Shown: positions 42,804 through 42,894 of the stretch, piece after piece
Position numbering within the stretch: position 1 is the first letter of the stretch
Layout: every line of letters starts with the position of its first letter
DNA from: Chlamydiota bacterium
GTDB taxonomy: Bacteria; Chlamydiota; Chlamydiia; Chlamydiales; SM23-39
DNA: 42,894 bases
Assembly: GCA_016219355.1 (NCBI GenBank)
Contig: JACRNF010000011.1
Location: forward strand, 1-42,894
Reading direction: 5' to 3'
Position numbers and translations under genes: made by a program
The notes under the pieces: generated by a model
What the model was told of the DNA's origin: nothing
The model's database searches: none
The model's input: the letters and a program-made list of their open reading frames with translations, nothing else

Positions 42804-42894
42804 ATAGGGGTAAGGGAAATCTAATTTGATCTCCCTTCCCTCCGAACCGTACAGGCGGTTCTCCCGCATACGGCTCTCCAGTTAATAATTTCCT
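42803..42894 (-). mobile_element. 3' end of a group II intron (domains V and VI)
   Basis: On the minus strand GAGCCGTATGCGG...TGTACGGTTC (42876 to 42844) is a domain V hairpin with a GAGA tetraloop and the catalytic AGC near its 5' end. It is followed by a second hairpin (AAGGGAGATC against GATTTCCCTT) with a bulged A, then CCCCTATC, the usual domain VI and 3' splice region. The rest of the intron, including any reverse transcriptase, lies outside the window. Confidence 0.85.

Overview
The window is AT-rich, densely coded bacterial DNA that I assign to the Chlamydiae, most likely a Chlamydia-related (Parachlamydiales-type) symbiont. The reasons are: a very long PBP2 beside tRNA-Gly, rpsB, tsf and frr, which is the chlamydial neighbourhood of pbp2; a eukaryote-like UDP-sugar pyrophosphorylase close to gpsA, as in Chlamydia; autotransporters with Pmp-like behaviour, one carrying a long poly(G) tract; and a tandem family of small proteins with the bilobed hydrophobic domain of inclusion-membrane proteins. 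Species cannot be decided from the sequence alone.

Layout. 1-4.5 kb: the 3' part of a repeat-rich autotransporter, then a secreted Asp-box protein. 4.5-7.4 kb: ruvC-ruvA (minus) and a secreted C69 dipeptidase. 7.4-11.6 kb: an accessory patch with a 161-bp hairpin element, two AAA-type ATPases (one internally deleted), a degraded second copy of the dipeptidase 3' end, and a HicB-like protein. 11.7-14.6 kb: two overlapping GT9 glycosyltransferases and the UDP-sugar pyrophosphorylase. 14.7-16.9 kb: four tandem Inc-like genes, one truncated and one frameshifted. 17-19.6 kb: gpsA and the NAD(P)HX repair enzyme. 19.5-25.4 kb: a capsule/exopolysaccharide group with a UDP-glucuronate epimerase, a Wza-like lipoprotein, a Wzc-like protein with a dead kinase domain, and a UDP-xylose synthase. 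25.5-28.1 kb: an autotransporter split by a 14-G tract just after the signal peptide. 28.3-34.3 kb: pbp2, tRNA-Gly, rpsB, tsf, frr, tRNA-Glu, tRNA-Lys; the Chlamydia neighbours ompA and pyrH are absent here. 34.3-37.1 kb: a second long hairpin, a cytidylyltransferase-SDR fusion resembling CDP-ribitol synthase, and tRNA-Thr with a 1.2-kb islet holding a BRO/DinD-like gene bounded by a partial tRNA copy. 37.5-41.5 kb: a peptidase-MA-like protein, an M28 peptidase broken by one TGA, and a full-length paralogue of the deleted ATPase. 41.7-42.9 kb: the 3' exon of an endonuclease/exonuclease/phosphatase gene that appears to be interrupted by a group II intron running off the window end.

Two themes link the genes. 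The first is the cell surface: autotransporters, LPS-type glycosyltransferases, polysaccharide export, UDP-GlcA/UDP-Xyl chemistry, possible CDP-ribitol, PBP2 and Inc-like proteins. The second is genome turnover: hairpin elements, tRNA-linked insertion, a group II intron, duplicated fragments, and several genes split by homopolymers or single-base changes. Some of these breaks could be phase variation and some could be assembly errors; the sequence alone cannot tell.
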